Shown in pieces: positions 10,561 to 21,071 of a stretch of DNA of 64,000 bases. The stretch covers positions 62,001-126,000 of the forward strand of contig JAPZLL010000028.1 of assembly GCA_036250225.1 (NCBI GenBank). Reading direction: 5' to 3'. The first letter of the stretch is position 1; the number at the start of each line of letters is the position of its first letter. Both the position numbers and the translations under genes were made by a program. The notes under the pieces are model-generated. The model was not told the origin of the DNA and made no database searches. It saw only the letters and a list, made by a program, of their open reading frames with translations. Source of the DNA: Cercophora sp. LCS_1 (Eukaryota; Ascomycota; Sordariomycetes; Sordariales; Lasiosphaeriaceae).

Positions 10561-11522
10561 ATGCCGTGGCTCTTGAAAGACCGGTTCATCAACTATACCC
10601 AGTCGGAGGCCCTCCGATTTGCCATCTGGGGTGTGTTGGACCCTGTGATTTCCTCGGTACATTGCGCTGAATTCTTGTTGTAGGCTTCTTCCTGGCTGCC
10701 AAGAACGCGCTGGTTGAGGGCCGGTACCACGACCTGTTCCGGCCGCAACGGCTCCTTGACGAGAGCGTCCACTGGTGGTTCAAAACCCTGAGTCTGACTC
10801 TCAATCTGTCGCGCGACACTCAAAGACTGATATTTTGACGACCAGAACCACACTTCCTCAATCACGAGCGTGGCCCCGCATCTCCACTGCCGCAGCTCAT
10901 TCCGCAGGCCAGCGGCGTCGTCCTCGAGGTCGGCCCTGGTCTAGGGAACCAGCTGTTCTTCTTTGACAAGGAGAGGGTGACGCATGCATTTGGCGTCGAG
11001 AACAGCCCGCACTTCATCCCCGATCTTCAAGAGTCAATCCATGAATACGGACTGGAAGGCGTGTATGAGATCGTCCCCGCCGGGATCGAGGAAAGCGACG
11101 TGCTTGAGAGCTTCGGAATCACGGCCGGAAGCCTGGACACCGTCATTTGCACCGGTGTTCTATGCACGGTCTCGAACCCGACGGGTGTGGTCAAGGAGCT
11201 GCATCGCCTCTTGAAGCCGGGAGGTAGGTTGATCTTTTGGGAGCATCATCGAAATTCGGACCGTGTGACGGCAGCGGTGCAGGGTGAGTTCCTCCTGGAC
11301 CTCGACAGTGAGACTGGGCTGATGTGAAGCGCAGCGTTCTGGAACATTTTCTGGAGCGTTTTCGTCGGTGGCTGCAACTTGAATCGAGATATCAGGGAGA
11401 TTCTGCTGGGGGCTGCAGAATGGGAGAACCTTGACAGCGTCGTGACAGACGAGAAGGACAAACCTGCGTCGACGATGCCTCGAGTTTGGGGCATCTTGGT
11501 CAAGCCGGCGACGACGTCATGA
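10561..11522 (+). CDS. SAM-dependent class I methyltransferase (type 11-like)
   Basis: Four exons (10561-10630, 10684-10791, 10846-11283, 11335-11522) give 267 residues with all phases consistent. The first intron's GTGTGT donor was preferred over a 27 nt alternative because only it keeps the frame FFLAAKNALVEG. The SAM-binding motif I is VVLEVGPGLGNQ. The acidic post-I residue is in GVENS, and the late motif is LKPGGRLIFWEHH, typical of type 11 enzymes. The N-terminal helix (LKDRFINYTQSEALRFAIW) is probably membrane-associated. The substrate is unknown, and no biosynthetic neighbour lies alongside. Family assignment is good; the first two introns are the weakest part of the model. Confidence 0.75.
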
Positions 11523-12146
11523 TATCACCGATTGAGGATTGAGACAGGGGTTCCATGCTGTGTGCCCGCTCGGCGCCCCCCGCCTTTCCCGTTTGCTTCC
11601 CGGGAGTTCTGCGGGGCCGCCAGGACGTTTGCTTCGAGAGAAGAACCGTTGAGATGAAATTGGTGACATGCCGCGCCGGTGGCCTTGTACCTATCGCCCG
11701 CTGGTGGTGTTTTTTTTTTCTTTCTCTAGAATTGTTTCGCTTGTCGAAATGTGATGTAATGGAAAGAATGCGATGATGGAATGCCAACTTTTGTTTTTCT
11801 CTCGCTCGGCTTGCACCCTCCTCATCCCCTGTCGATCGCTTCAGCCGCACCCAGATTGGGGTAAGCCGCACGTCTGGAACGCGCCGGACCATCAATAGCC
11901 CCAAACACCAAAACCGGATCTGATCGCCAAGACCACGGTGGCCGCCAATAACAGCTGCGTGAAGCCTCATCACAACACGGCGAAGGGGGCTGTTCGCTAA
12001 TCTAACGTACCATGACTCGACTCCGCAGCGGCGAACAGCAAAAAGGGGCGTCGCCCTCAGCTGCTGACGAGGACGCCCTCAACGCCTCCATCGGTCAACT
12101 ACACTCGTTTGTCGTTCGTTCAGTCGCTCGTTTTCTGTTTTGCGTC
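11523..12146. other. Intergenic
   Basis: Roughly 620 bases between the methyltransferase and the Ser-rich gene. It contains a T10 run near 11712 and no recognisable gene. The downstream half should hold the promoter of the Ser-rich gene. Confidence 0.4.
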
Positions 12147-14558
12147 ATGGCGCGCCTGCAGTCGTTGGTCGTGGCGTTGCTGGCCGTTTCGGCACCTGGC
12201 GTCCAGGCCGGATGTGTTCGCCGGCCATCGTCGAGGTCGTCAACGGTGCATGCGACGTCATCGGCTGTGTCGTCAGCTGCGTCTTCAGCAGCGTCTTCAG
12301 CTGTGTCCTCGGACGTCTCGGGGATTAGCGCTTCGTCCACGGCCGCACCTTCCGTGCCATCTTCTGCGGTCTCCTCGGTGGTCGTTTCGTTGGCACCTTC
12401 CCTAGCATCATCGATTGCGGCTTCCTCGGTTGGGTCGTCCATCGTTTCGTCTATTGAGCCGTCCGTGGCGTCATCTGTCGTTGCTTCCTCGGCCGCATCG
12501 TCCGTCGTTTCGTCCGCCGCCTCTTCGGTCGCTTCATCGGCCGCGTCGTCAGCATCTGCTATTTCTTCGGTAGCTTCCTCTGCGGCATCATCCGCAGCAT
12601 CTTCGGCTGCCTCGGTTGTATCGTCGGCTTCCTCAGGCCCGGTCTCGTCTGCAGTGTCGTCCGGTGTGTCTTTGGCTTCCGCTGCTTCCTCAGCAGCTTC
12701 TTCGGCGGCTTCTTCGGCACCCGCATCTTCGGCTGCCTCGTCGGTCGCTTCATCTGCAGTTTCGTCAGCAGCTTCGTCAGCGGCATCCTCGGCGGCGCCG
12801 TCCGGCCCCTCGTCGGCCGTTTCCTCAGTGGCTTCCTCGGCGGCCTCCTCGGCCTCTGTCGCTTCTTCGGCTGTTTCTTCCGCCGCATCATCGGCAGCTT
12901 CTTCGATCGCATCTTCAGCGTCATCCACTGGCCCAGAGCCTTCCTCGGCAGTCTCTTCTGCCATTTCGTCTGCCGCTTCGTCCGCCGCTTCGTCTGTGGC
13001 CTCCTCTGCCGCATCCTCTGCTGCCTCGTCAGTTGAGCCTTCTGCCTCAGCGGCTGTCTCATCTGCCGCCTCTTCAGCTGCATCGTCAGTAGTGTCCTCG
13101 GCAGCATCATCGGCAGCATCATCCGTCGTTTCATCCGCGGCTTCTTCTGCTGCATCTTCGGGCATTTCATCTGCCGCTTCTGAGTCTGCCTCAGCCTCTT
13201 CCGCGGTATCGTCTGCCGCGTCCTCTGCTGCCTCGTCAGCTGTGCCTTCTGCCTCATCGGCTGTCTCATCTGCCGCTTCTTCAGCTGCATCGTCAGCTGC
13301 ATCGTCAGTAGTGTCCTCGGCAGCGTCATCGGTAGCATCGTCCGTTGTTTCATCCGCGGCCTCATCTACCGCATCCGTGTCTGCCTCGGCCTCGTCTGTG
13401 ATATCATCGGCGGCCTCCTCGGCTGCTTCCTCAGCCGCGTCTTCTGCCTCGGCAGCTTCTTCCGTTCTTTCATCTGCTGGATCTTCGGTAGCCTCCTCTG
13501 CAGCGTCTTCTGCAGTTTCCTCGGCGGCATCATCGGCGGCATCATCGGCGGTTTCCTCAGCAGCATCGTCAGCAGTTTCTTCTGTGGCCCCGTCAGTGGC
13601 ATCGTCGACAGTATCCTCTGCGATCTCCTCCGCCGTTTCTTCTGCTGCATCGTCTGCAGTTTCGTCTGTGGCCTCATCGGCTGTATCCTCTGCCGCGTCC
13701 TCTGCCGCGTCCTCCGCGGTCTCTTCTGCTGTGTCGTCGGCAATCTCGTCAGTGGCGTCCTCAGCAGCGTCTTCGGTAGCCCCCTCCTCGGTTGTCTCGT
13801 CTGCGTCCGCTTCGGCAAGCTCAGCAGTGCCGCTGCCCACGTTTGCCTGCGACAAATATGCCTACGTCACACAAGGACAGGCCCTCAACCGGCTCGACCT
13901 CTCGACTGGCCAGACCACGACCGTGACCAACAACCTCGGCGGCAATACCAACGCTATCGGATTCAACACGCTTGATGGCTATCTGTATGGCTTGCGAGGC
14001 AATCAGCTGATCCGGATCGACAACCAAGGCACCGTTACCTTGATCAGCACGATTGGTGGCACTTACACCATGGGTGACATTGATGGCAGCGGATACTACT
14101 GGGTGTCTAATGCAGGCGAGACATGGGCCAAGATCGATCTCGTCCCCGGCGGCGCCACGTTTGGCCTGGTTCTCGAGAGCGGCACCATGACGAACACAAA
14201 CAGCCGCACGTATGGTGACTGGGTACATCTCCCATCAGACCCGACCGGCCTGTACGCCATCGCTGGCAATGCTCCGGGAGCAAACAGGGATGCAGTCATG
14301 CGATTCGACAAGGGCAACAAGACGTGGAGTGTTGTGCGTCAATTCAATTCGATCACGCCCGACTCATCGTGGCCCGCCGTCTATGCCGCTGGGAACACCA
14401 TTTATGCGTCATCTGCTAGCCCCGTATCCGGAACCCCTGGGCAGATCTGGTCGTTTTCCTCCCAATCGAACGGTCCCGATCCAGCACTTGTCAGCAACGG
14501 CCCAGCTGCCAACTTGATGGATGGTGCAAGATGCGCCTCATTCTCCGCCATTGCTTAA
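12147..14558 (+). CDS. Secreted Ser/Ala-repeat surface protein with DUF6923-like C-terminal domain
   Basis: The frame is open from 12012, but the ATG at 12147 is preferred because a signal peptide follows (MARLQSLVVALLAVSAPGVQA). The product is 803 residues. Residues ~28-565 are almost pure Ser/Ala/Val in a degenerate SSAASSAVSS-type pattern, a likely heavily O-glycosylated stalk. Residues ~567-803 form a globular domain (CDKYAYVTQGQALNRLDLS..., then NAIGFNTLDGYLYGL) resembling the beta-propeller-like DUF6923 family. No GPI signal is obvious at the end. The architecture fits a cell-wall or adhesin protein displaying a C-terminal head on a stalk. The intronless low-complexity tract is prone to length change. 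Confidence 0.8.
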   Translation: MARLQSLVVALLAVSAPGVQAGCVRRPSSRSSTVHATSSAVSSAASSAASSAVSSDVSGISASSTAAPSVPSSAVSSVVVSLAPSLASSIAASSVGSSIVSSIEPSVASSVVASSAASSVVSSAASSVASSAASSASAISSVASSAASSAASSAASVVSSASSGPVSSAVSSGVSLASAASSAASSAASSAPASSAASSVASSAVSSAASSAASSAAPSGPSSAVSSVASSAASSASVASSAVSSAASSAASSIASSASSTGPEPSSAVSSAISSAASSAASSVASSAASSAASSVEPSASAAVSSAASSAASSVVSSAASSAASSVVSSAASSAASSGISSAASESASASSAVSSAASSAASSAVPSASSAVSSAASSAASSAASSVVSSAASSVASSVVSSAASSTASVSASASSVISSAASSAASSAASSASAASSVLSSAGSSVASSAASSAVSSAASSAASSAVSSAASSAVSSVAPSVASSTVSSAISSAVSSAASSAVSSVASSAVSSAASSAASSAVSSAVSSAISSVASSAASSVAPSSVVSSASASASSAVPLPTFACDKYAYVTQGQALNRLDLSTGQTTTVTNNLGGNTNAIGFNTLDGYLYGLRGNQLIRIDNQGTVTLISTIGGTYTMGDIDGSGYYWVSNAGETWAKIDLVPGGATFGLVLESGTMTNTNSRTYGDWVHLPSDPTGLYAIAGNAPGANRDAVMRFDKGNKTWSVVRQFNSITPDSSWPAVYAAGNTIYASSASPVSGTPGQIWSFSSQSNGPDPALVSNGPAANLMDGARCASFSAIA
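12240..13825 (+). repeat. Degenerate Ser/Ala-coding low-complexity repeat tract
   Basis: About 1.6 kb of irregular GCTTCTTCGGCN- and TCGTCAGCN-type triplet repeats encode the stalk of the Ser-rich protein. Codon third positions vary freely (TCC, TCG, TCA, TCT), so the tract is not a recent perfect expansion. The complementary strand is also open for 586 codons as a side effect. Confidence 0.85.
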
Positions 14559-14853
14559 GGAAACATTACGTGGCAGGGTTGGTTGTGACGTGGTGGCGTT
14601 GTGGGCACAGGCAGGAAAACAGTCATAGTAGGGTCAATGTGCAATGTAGCAAAGTCAGCCGATGACCCAATAAAGCTCTTATCCAGAGCCGATTCTCACT
14701 CCAAGCAGAGTTTATCTCGGTACCTTACAAAGCCGGTACAATAATCCATCGTCGTACATCCATGCTCTCGTCAAAACCTTCCCAAGCTTTAGCTTCAAGG
14801 TTAAGGAAAAAGAGTAGCCGCCCGATCCAGTTCCCCTCCACATACGCTCAACT

Positions 14854-15504
14854 CTACCACCATGACAAAATAGGGGTCTTTCCCGCATTTACCTCGGGCC
14901 GAAGCTCGTCCTTCCTTGCGTCATCGTCCTCCTCCAGTGGGGCACGGGCCCACATTTCCTTCCTCCATTCGTCCCTCTCGTCCCTCTCCTCCTGGATTTC
15001 TGTCTCCCACTTGGTCCGCAGCCACGCGTCGCAGTGTCGGCAGTGGTTCGGCACTTCTCCACCCTCGGCTAACGTGGCCGGAAGGTCGTTCAAAGTCTTG
15101 TCTTCATCGTGGGCCGGGATATCGTCGGCAACAAGTCGGTGTGCGCAGCGCTTGGCGTGCAGCTCGAGTCGACAGAGTGGACATTCAGAGTCGACGTGTC
15201 GGTCATATGCCGCTTGAAGATGTTGGTCTCGGCATGGTCGGCAAATGACGTGCCCGCAAAGAAGGACTGCGGCGGGGCTTCGGTCGGCGGTGGCAGAGCT
15301 TGACGCAATGGATGGTATGTCAAGCTCGCAGAGGCAGACGGGACAGGTGCCAATTGGTTGGTCGGCAGCAGGAAGGTTCGCTGCGGACTTGAGGCCGGCT
15401 AGGGTGTGCTCTTTCTCACGCGTTGTGGGAGGTGGCGCCGTGGCTTGGAGGGCTGCAAGCATCGCGAGGACGTGGGGCGGCGCAGCGTGAAGTTGAGGAG
15501 ACAT
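14854..15504 (-). CDS. RING-finger protein, copy A
   Basis: A single exon gives 216 residues; the ATG at 15504 was chosen over the longer frame because the upstream part is a His-rich translation of a leader repeat. A complete C3HC4 RING is present: C54-x2-C57, C83-x-H85-x2-C88-x2-C91, C108-x2-C111. The first pair sits in the family hallmark GTCPVCLCELDI. A further CRHC pair lies near the acidic, charged C-terminus. RING proteins of this form usually act as E3 ubiquitin ligases, which is inferred here. It is one of seven paralogues in the window. Its promoter resembles that of copy C. Confidence 0.8.
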   Translation of the reverse strand: MSPQLHAAPPHVLAMLAALQATAPPPTTREKEHTLAGLKSAANLPAADQPIGTCPVCLCELDIPSIASSSATADRSPAAVLLCGHVICRPCRDQHLQAAYDRHVDSECPLCRLELHAKRCAHRLVADDIPAHDEDKTLNDLPATLAEGGEVPNHCRHCDAWLRTKWETEIQEERDERDEWRKEMWARAPLEEDDDARKDELRPEVNAGKTPILSWW

Positions 15505-15774
15505 CTTGACAATGATGACGATGTCTTTTTGGTGGTGATGATGATGATGATGATTATGAGCGTGGCAGATGAGCAAGGCTGATAGTGCGATGCGTCTTTG
15601 TTATGATGATGAGCGAGGCCGATGAGCAAGGCTGATGGTGGCGATGCAAGTTGCCGAGTGCCGACGACGATGATGAGGTGATCTGACCTGAGCCAATGAC
15701 TTGTTTGAGGACTTGTGTGAAGACTTGAGCGGATGATGATGATGGTGGAAGATGAAGAGAGGCAAGACAAGGAA

Positions 15775-15905
15775 GAGCAAAGGTAGGTTAATATAGTCCT
15801 GCGGCATCCGGTGAATGGACTGACTGATCCTGGCCTTGAAACTCTATAGGATTGTGGTATTTTCGAATCACTCTCAATTTTTCGGGCCATGCTGTGCCGA
15901 AAAAT
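15775..15905 (-). promoter_or_regulatory. Promoter of RING copy A, shared with copy C
   Basis: On the minus strand the order is: ATTTTTCGGCACAGCATGGC with an inverted CCGAAAAA arm (15876-15905), then GGATCAGTCAGTCCA (15823-15837 or so), then CTATATTAACCTACCTTT (about 15776-15803). The same three blocks in the same order precede RING copy C at 20698-20835. The TATA-like element and the AACCTACCTTT leader start are the most constant parts. Confidence 0.6.
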
Positions 15906-17921
15906 ACCACGAAACCTTCTTCATGACTGTAAAGCAAAAAATGGACCAGGATTCTGCAGCCTTAGACCTCAAACCTTGCACCAGCTTACAGCCGAAAAAT
16001 CGGACCCGCCAGATTTCCCGGTGAATCAACGATGGGACTCGAAAATCGCCCGGAACTTGCGAATAAGGTTTGATCTCGGATTTGATTGTGACTGTTCCGG
16101 CTTCGAAAATCCATCGCCGAACAGGTTACCACTCGCGGCCGAACGCAATACATGCCAGTTCAAGTTGACGCCGCTGACATCATAGCAACAGTGCTACTCT
16201 TGGGAACTTTGTTGAAATGGGCCTTCCAAATCCCAAGCACTCTTTTTGCATGTGAGCTCCGGCTTGCAGACAGACAGGTCCACGCCCGTCACCTGGCGCG
16301 TTTCCCCACTCAAGCCCGACAATGGCTATTGACGAGAGCCTACAACTTGTTGATGAAGAACTATAACGATGGGAGGATGTGGTCGATGTAGGTGAAAGTT
16401 ATATATTATTAAGTTGGTCGTATAGAAGAGTAATAGAACAATGAAGTTATCGTTTTGTTTATGTTATCTGTCTACGGTTTATATGTTTCACCTTTGAAGG
16501 GTCATGTTGGTATCTTGAAAAATAATGTTTCTACGGAAAATGGTCACCAACTGGCGTCTGGGTTAGATCGTGACGTCCAAGGTAAGAGTCAAACGTGAGG
16601 AAAATGCTGGAGGACATTGATCTTGGTTGATAGGTACCCTCCATGACAATGATTTGAATCCTAGCGCACACGCAGATGACAAATGCCATATGTTTCCAAA
16701 ACGGCAATCTCGCATCCCATGACCACCTAACATCCGACTCAATCCTCCTATCAATTACCGCCAATGTCAGTCGGCATCGGCTACAAGATACCATCTCTCA
16801 CTCGCCCAAAGAAAGCAGTCAATCCGGCCGCCCTGTCAAAAAGATCATCCTTACACTCCGGCTCTTCATCCCTCTTCCCCTTCATCCCACGTTTCCCACC
16901 ACAAGAATTTGGTATATTTCCTGGCTCGTTCAAAAGCCGCGGTAAATGTTCCAATCCCATTCTCTTCTATGCCCTTTTGACCCCAAAAGCGACAACATGT
17001 CCGCACCCAGCTCGATTACCCAACACGCTTAATTTGGTCTCAAGCCTGACTCATTACAGTCAGGTTCAAGTGGAAACCGGTTCGAAGGTTGCTCGTGAAG
17101 TCGGGACAGCCGCAATCAGGCCAGAGATCAAACCTTGTTTGGGGGTTATCAGCGTGCAATCATTGATTGGCGCATAATCTAACCGCTGCGAATTTTCGGC
17201 CGTCCTCGGGCCTGGCATTATGCAGCACGACCGGCCAGGTGGCGTGAGAAAGAACTTGGACTCCCAACACCGAAAACACCCGAGCTGTTGAAAGGAAAGC
17301 GGCACACTGAATTTTCCAGCACAGTGTCAAATAGGGTTCAAGGCATGATTCATTTCCCAATATGACCATGATGAAATGCCCAACACACAATGATATGTCC
17401 GAAGACATGTGAGTATTGGACATTTTACTGTGACCGAATTGTGCTTTAGTGAATGTCTTGGGTCTGGAGCTGAGCGTCAGGTCCCGGAATGAGCCAAAGG
17501 AAAAAAATGATGTCCTTGAAGTTTCCTACGCCCGCAGCCTCCCTGGAAAACCTAAACTCTTGGAGTAAAATGCACTGCCTAATCGAAAGTGTGAAGTCAA
17601 AGTTGGGAATCGAGGGTTCAATCAGACTCGCGAGTAATCAGCCAGCCAATGCAGTCCTGTTTAAAAGATCTCATGGTTTTCTTGAAGGCCTTCCTTCTTC
17701 ACCCTCAACAACCATTGATACTTCTCTATACCGACGATACATCATCACGTCGTCGACACATCGGCATACCGTCGGCATCCCACTTGACTGTTAGCATATC
17801 ACCCTTCCAGCGATACATCACCACCCTGCTAACACCCCGCCATACAGTCACACATCACCCACCCATCGGCACAAAGTCAAAGTATCGATAAGGCGTTGAC
17901 CCGTTACCCTCCAAGCATTTT
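15906..17921. other. Gene-poor 2 kb region
   Basis: No convincing gene. A 79-codon ATG frame at 16152-16391 (MPVQVDAADIIATVLLLGTL...) starts with a hydrophobic helix but has no recognisable family. The stretch 16390-16520 is AT-rich. The last 250 bases contain irregular CGATACATCA and CATCGGCA repeats and are probably leader/promoter of RING copy B. Confidence 0.45.
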
Positions 17922-17979
17922 GTAAGTTAACCACACCTCCGTCCACACATTGCCATCCTGCTAACATTACGTCCAACAG
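17922..17979 (+). other. Probable 5' UTR intron of RING copy B
   Basis: GTAAGT donor, CTGCTAAC branch-point match and CAACAG acceptor over 58 nt, ending 16 bases before the ATG at 17996. All three signals match the fungal consensus. Confidence 0.6.
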
Positions 17980-17995
17980 TCGAACCGCAACCACC

Positions 17996-18744
17996 ATGTC
18001 GTCCGCAACCAGCCAAGTCCCCCGCCCCGAGGAGCACTGTGTGCACCTCATCCAGCGTGCCCTCACCGCCAACACGTCGCCGCAACCCATCGGCACCTGC
18101 CCGGTCTGCTACGAGGAGCTGGACCTCGCCGGCATCGCCCCCAGCACCGCAGCCGCTGCCGCCGACACCCCACCCGCCGTGGCCTTTATCTGCGGCCACA
18201 TGGTTTGCGCAGGCTGTCACTTCGAGATGACCATCACATCGTCGGAAGCGGGCCCTGGCGCTGTCCAACGTGTCGACACCACCATCACGCCCAGGTGTGC
18301 GGCCGCAGCGTCGGGGCGATACCGCTTCCCGTCAACGATGACGACTCCTATCAACACCAAAACGCTCTGGACCTCCAAGGGGCAGTGCTTACCATCCATG
18401 ACGGCGGGTGGATGGATTTGTATTGCTGTGGGGGCTGTGAGGCTGACAATAGAGTCCTAAGGCGATTCGGGCGGAGGGTTCTTGAGTCGGGACAGGTTGA
18501 GGAGGAGTACGAGGGAGAGTTGGAGGAGATTTTTGCTGAGACGGATGACGATGGCGATGAAGTGAACGAGGAGGAGGAGGAGATTGAGGATAAAATTGTT
18601 GTTCGGCGGATTGAGGATACCATTGTTGTTGCGACGTTACTGAGTGCTGACGACACACACGACCGATCAGAGGGTCCTGGTATGGAGTGCGGAATTGAGG
18701 ATGAGAGTGGGGATGACCGATTGGATGTTTATAACAAGCCTTGA
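17996..18744 (+). pseudogene. RING-finger protein, copy B, frameshifted inside the RING
   Basis: Frame 1 from the ATG at 17996 encodes the first half of the RING (GTCPVCYEELDLAGI, then CGHMVCAGC). The last Cys pair (WRCPTCRHH) and the acidic C-terminus are in the -1 frame, open from 18205 to 18744. The switch falls between about 18225 and 18265. No GT/AG pair of credible length lies there, so a one-base deletion (or a sequence error) is the simplest reading. Without correction the product loses the last zinc ligands. The long Glu/Asp-rich tail (EVNEEEEEIEDKIVV) suggests recent intactness. Confidence 0.7.
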
Positions 18745-19036
18745 GACTCGATGGCATTGTAGTCTCGCATGGAGAGTCGTGGTTGGGACATGTTCTCGTG
18801 GATTGAGGAGGCCGAATAGGATCATGTTTCGGTTTCAGGATTAAAATATTTCTGCATTGATGGACGAAAAAGGGCACAGTCTCTTCTCTCAACGAGTTAC
18901 ATTCTACCGTGTTGTTTACCGTGTTGTTGATGTTCATGTCATAGTGTTGACGGTGTTGCACTCAACAGATATCGGCACATAAACGTATAACGAGAATTTG
19001 AGATTTAACACGTCATTCCCGGCCTTTGAGCCTGGC

Positions 19037-19961
19037 CTAAAATGTTGAACCTAGAAACCCCGCGCTCTTTTCACTCCTCCGGCACACAGAAACCAATAGC
19101 AACCATGTCTCAGCCACAGCCTCTGTATCTCGCCGAACCCCAACCGGATGATCCTGTCGAAGAACCTTGACCGTGAACTCAACACTAAACTGCCCACCGG
19201 GAAATCTCCAGCCAGGGACCCGCCGCCAAAACGATGGCACATCGATAAATGTCGAGATGCAGGACAGCACAAACAGAAACAGCTGAGCCAACCTGTTCAC
19301 ATGATTAGTCAAGAGTTCCAAAGCAGCATGAAGAATTTCCACCTACCCCAAAGCCAACGCAAACGTCAAATAAACCCCAACTGGCACGTGGAACTTCACA
19401 GCCCACCGCCGACACGCCCGACATTCCTTTTCTTGGTCTTTCCCGTAACAGAAACACGTATCGAACCGTCGCAGCTGATCGCCAGCAATAAGCGTCATCC
19501 CACATAGACGAAGGCCCAGGAGAGCATGCACGAAAGCGTTCACAATGGAGGGCATCAAGGATCCCGAATGTCGCAGACGGGCAAGATTAGCTGCGGCCCA
19601 GGCTGTGGCCAAAATTGCCTTTGATTCAATGATCAGTCTTGCTCGCTCGTGACGAGGAGATGCTTGTCCTAGGGAGATGTCCACGTACCAAGAAGATGAT
19701 GGGAAACATGGTGTCGTTGATCGCCGAGATGGGGTAGTATAAAATAGGTCTGTCGCCGTTGACTGCGACGACGGCTGATGCGAGAGCGATTGTCACCACA
19801 GTCAGGGCGATGGACGTCCAGTATCCGAGGCGGGCGAGCCGGTTTATGGTGGATGGTGCATTGGTGGTGTTGGCGGATGTTTCTGGGGGTGGGATGTCTT
19901 GGAGGAGAGGGGTTATTTCCGTCGCTGCGGTTGCGGGCTCTGGTTCCGAGGGGCGGTTCAT
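19037..19961 (-). CDS. Multi-pass membrane protein, unknown function
   Basis: Three exons (19961-19689, about 19618-19347, 19292-19037) give about 266 residues. The first acceptor is ambiguous: 19645 also keeps the frame. A Pro/Thr-rich cytosolic N-terminus (MNRPSEPEPATAATEITPLL) precedes four likely spans: WTSIALTVVTIALASAVVAV, SKAILATAWAAANLARL, SIVNAFVHALLGLRLCGMTL, and a fourth from VGVYLTFALAL into QLFLFVLSCISTF. A Cys-rich loop (CFCYGKDQEKECRAC) lies before the fourth. This four-span layout recalls MARVEL-type fungal proteins, but I cannot name a family. The second intron boundary is well supported. Confidence 0.6.
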
Positions 19962-20697
19962 TTGAAGATGTTTACAGCATAAGTTGGATTCAAGCAAGTG
20001 GCCGACGGGGTAGAATGAAGATGTGAGTCGGTGATGTCTGATGTGGTGAGTCGTCGGGCTGCTTTTGGTATTTGGCATTAGGCAACCGTCGTAGCCCTCG
20101 CACTCTGTTCGGATGTCAAGGTGTGGTTTCCCGTTGTTTGACAAGAGGCTGCTGAAGGATTCAGACCCCTGTCCACTCGGGGCTTGCCCGAGCCTCAACA
20201 TAGGATGGGATTCAATCCACATTGTCATGAGAGGATGAATGGGAGGATGTGCAATCCGGAATTGTGGATTCGGCTCGACTTCACGGTGGATGGAGTTCTG
20301 AGGGCACACGATCCCACCCTCGCGAGCAACGGCTTGGCGATGTCGTTATGAAGCTTTGTCGACACACTAACACGAAGGCATCTGTTCAGCAAATGTCACA
20401 TGCATGAAATGGCAAAATGCATGACCCGAGCTGGGGATTGAGAGTTCTGCCAATACGACGCAAGGGGATATTGTCGAATTAATATCACAAATCTGTTGGG
20501 TCTCGGGTGCCGGCATCTTTGCTGAACTGGCCAGGATTGTAGTTGAGGTTTGCCCAGCTGGCAGCACCTGGGCCGGTGGAGCCTAGACTTTGTCTCGATT
20601 AAGTTGACCCCGATCAAGAGCTCGGCCCTCATCGAGGTCTAAACCCGGAATCACAATTGAACTTTCGGCTTTAGAGTCACTGGATAAAGTTTGGGAA

Positions 20698-20835
20698 CAT
20701 TTTTCGGCACAGCATGGCTGCCGAATAATAGGAATGAACCAATATTGAGTTGAAGAGTCTTCATCATCACAGAGTTTTCACGGACCGGGATCAATCACTC
20801 CAGTGAAGCCACATGAATATATAAACCTACCTTTC
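20698..20835 (+). promoter_or_regulatory. Promoter of RING copy C, shared with copy A
   Basis: Contains ATTTTTCGGCACAGCATGGC followed by an inverted CCGAATAAT arm at 20698-20730, GGATCAATCACTCCA about 60 bases on, then ATATATAAACCTACCTTT at about 20817-20834. This matches the promoter of RING copy A in order and spacing. The CGG half-sites in inverted orientation look like targets of Zn2Cys6 regulators, which is inference. Upstream, 19962-20697 holds no gene. Confidence 0.6.
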
Positions 20836-21071
20836 TTCTTCCTCCTCTTCCCTCCTTCATCTCCCAACATCACCATCATTCTTGGTCACCACAAGTCATT
20901 CATCACTGCACCTGACACTTGCATCGACCCACCCAAGTCCATCAAGCGTCACTGCACCGCTCGCCAATACCTAGTCAAAGACCTTCGTCGATACCTTCAG
21001 TCGTCACCCTCAGTCGTCACCAACCTCTATCGGGACACAAGACATCCACTCCATCACTCTTTGTCATCACA

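Noticed and set aside
10655..10683. A 27 nt intron in the methyltransferase gene
   Set aside because: Too short and phase-incompatible with the following exon; the 53 nt alternative starting GTGTGT keeps the frame.
12559..13818. Basic Arg/Lys/Met-rich and Arg/Pro/Leu-rich frames overlapping the Ser-rich gene
   Set aside because: They are alternative-frame translations of the same triplet repeats.
12095..13855. Long acidic minus-strand frame as a real gene
   Set aside because: It mirrors the Ser/Ala codon repeat of the plus-strand gene, has no signal peptide or domain, and ends where the repeat ends.
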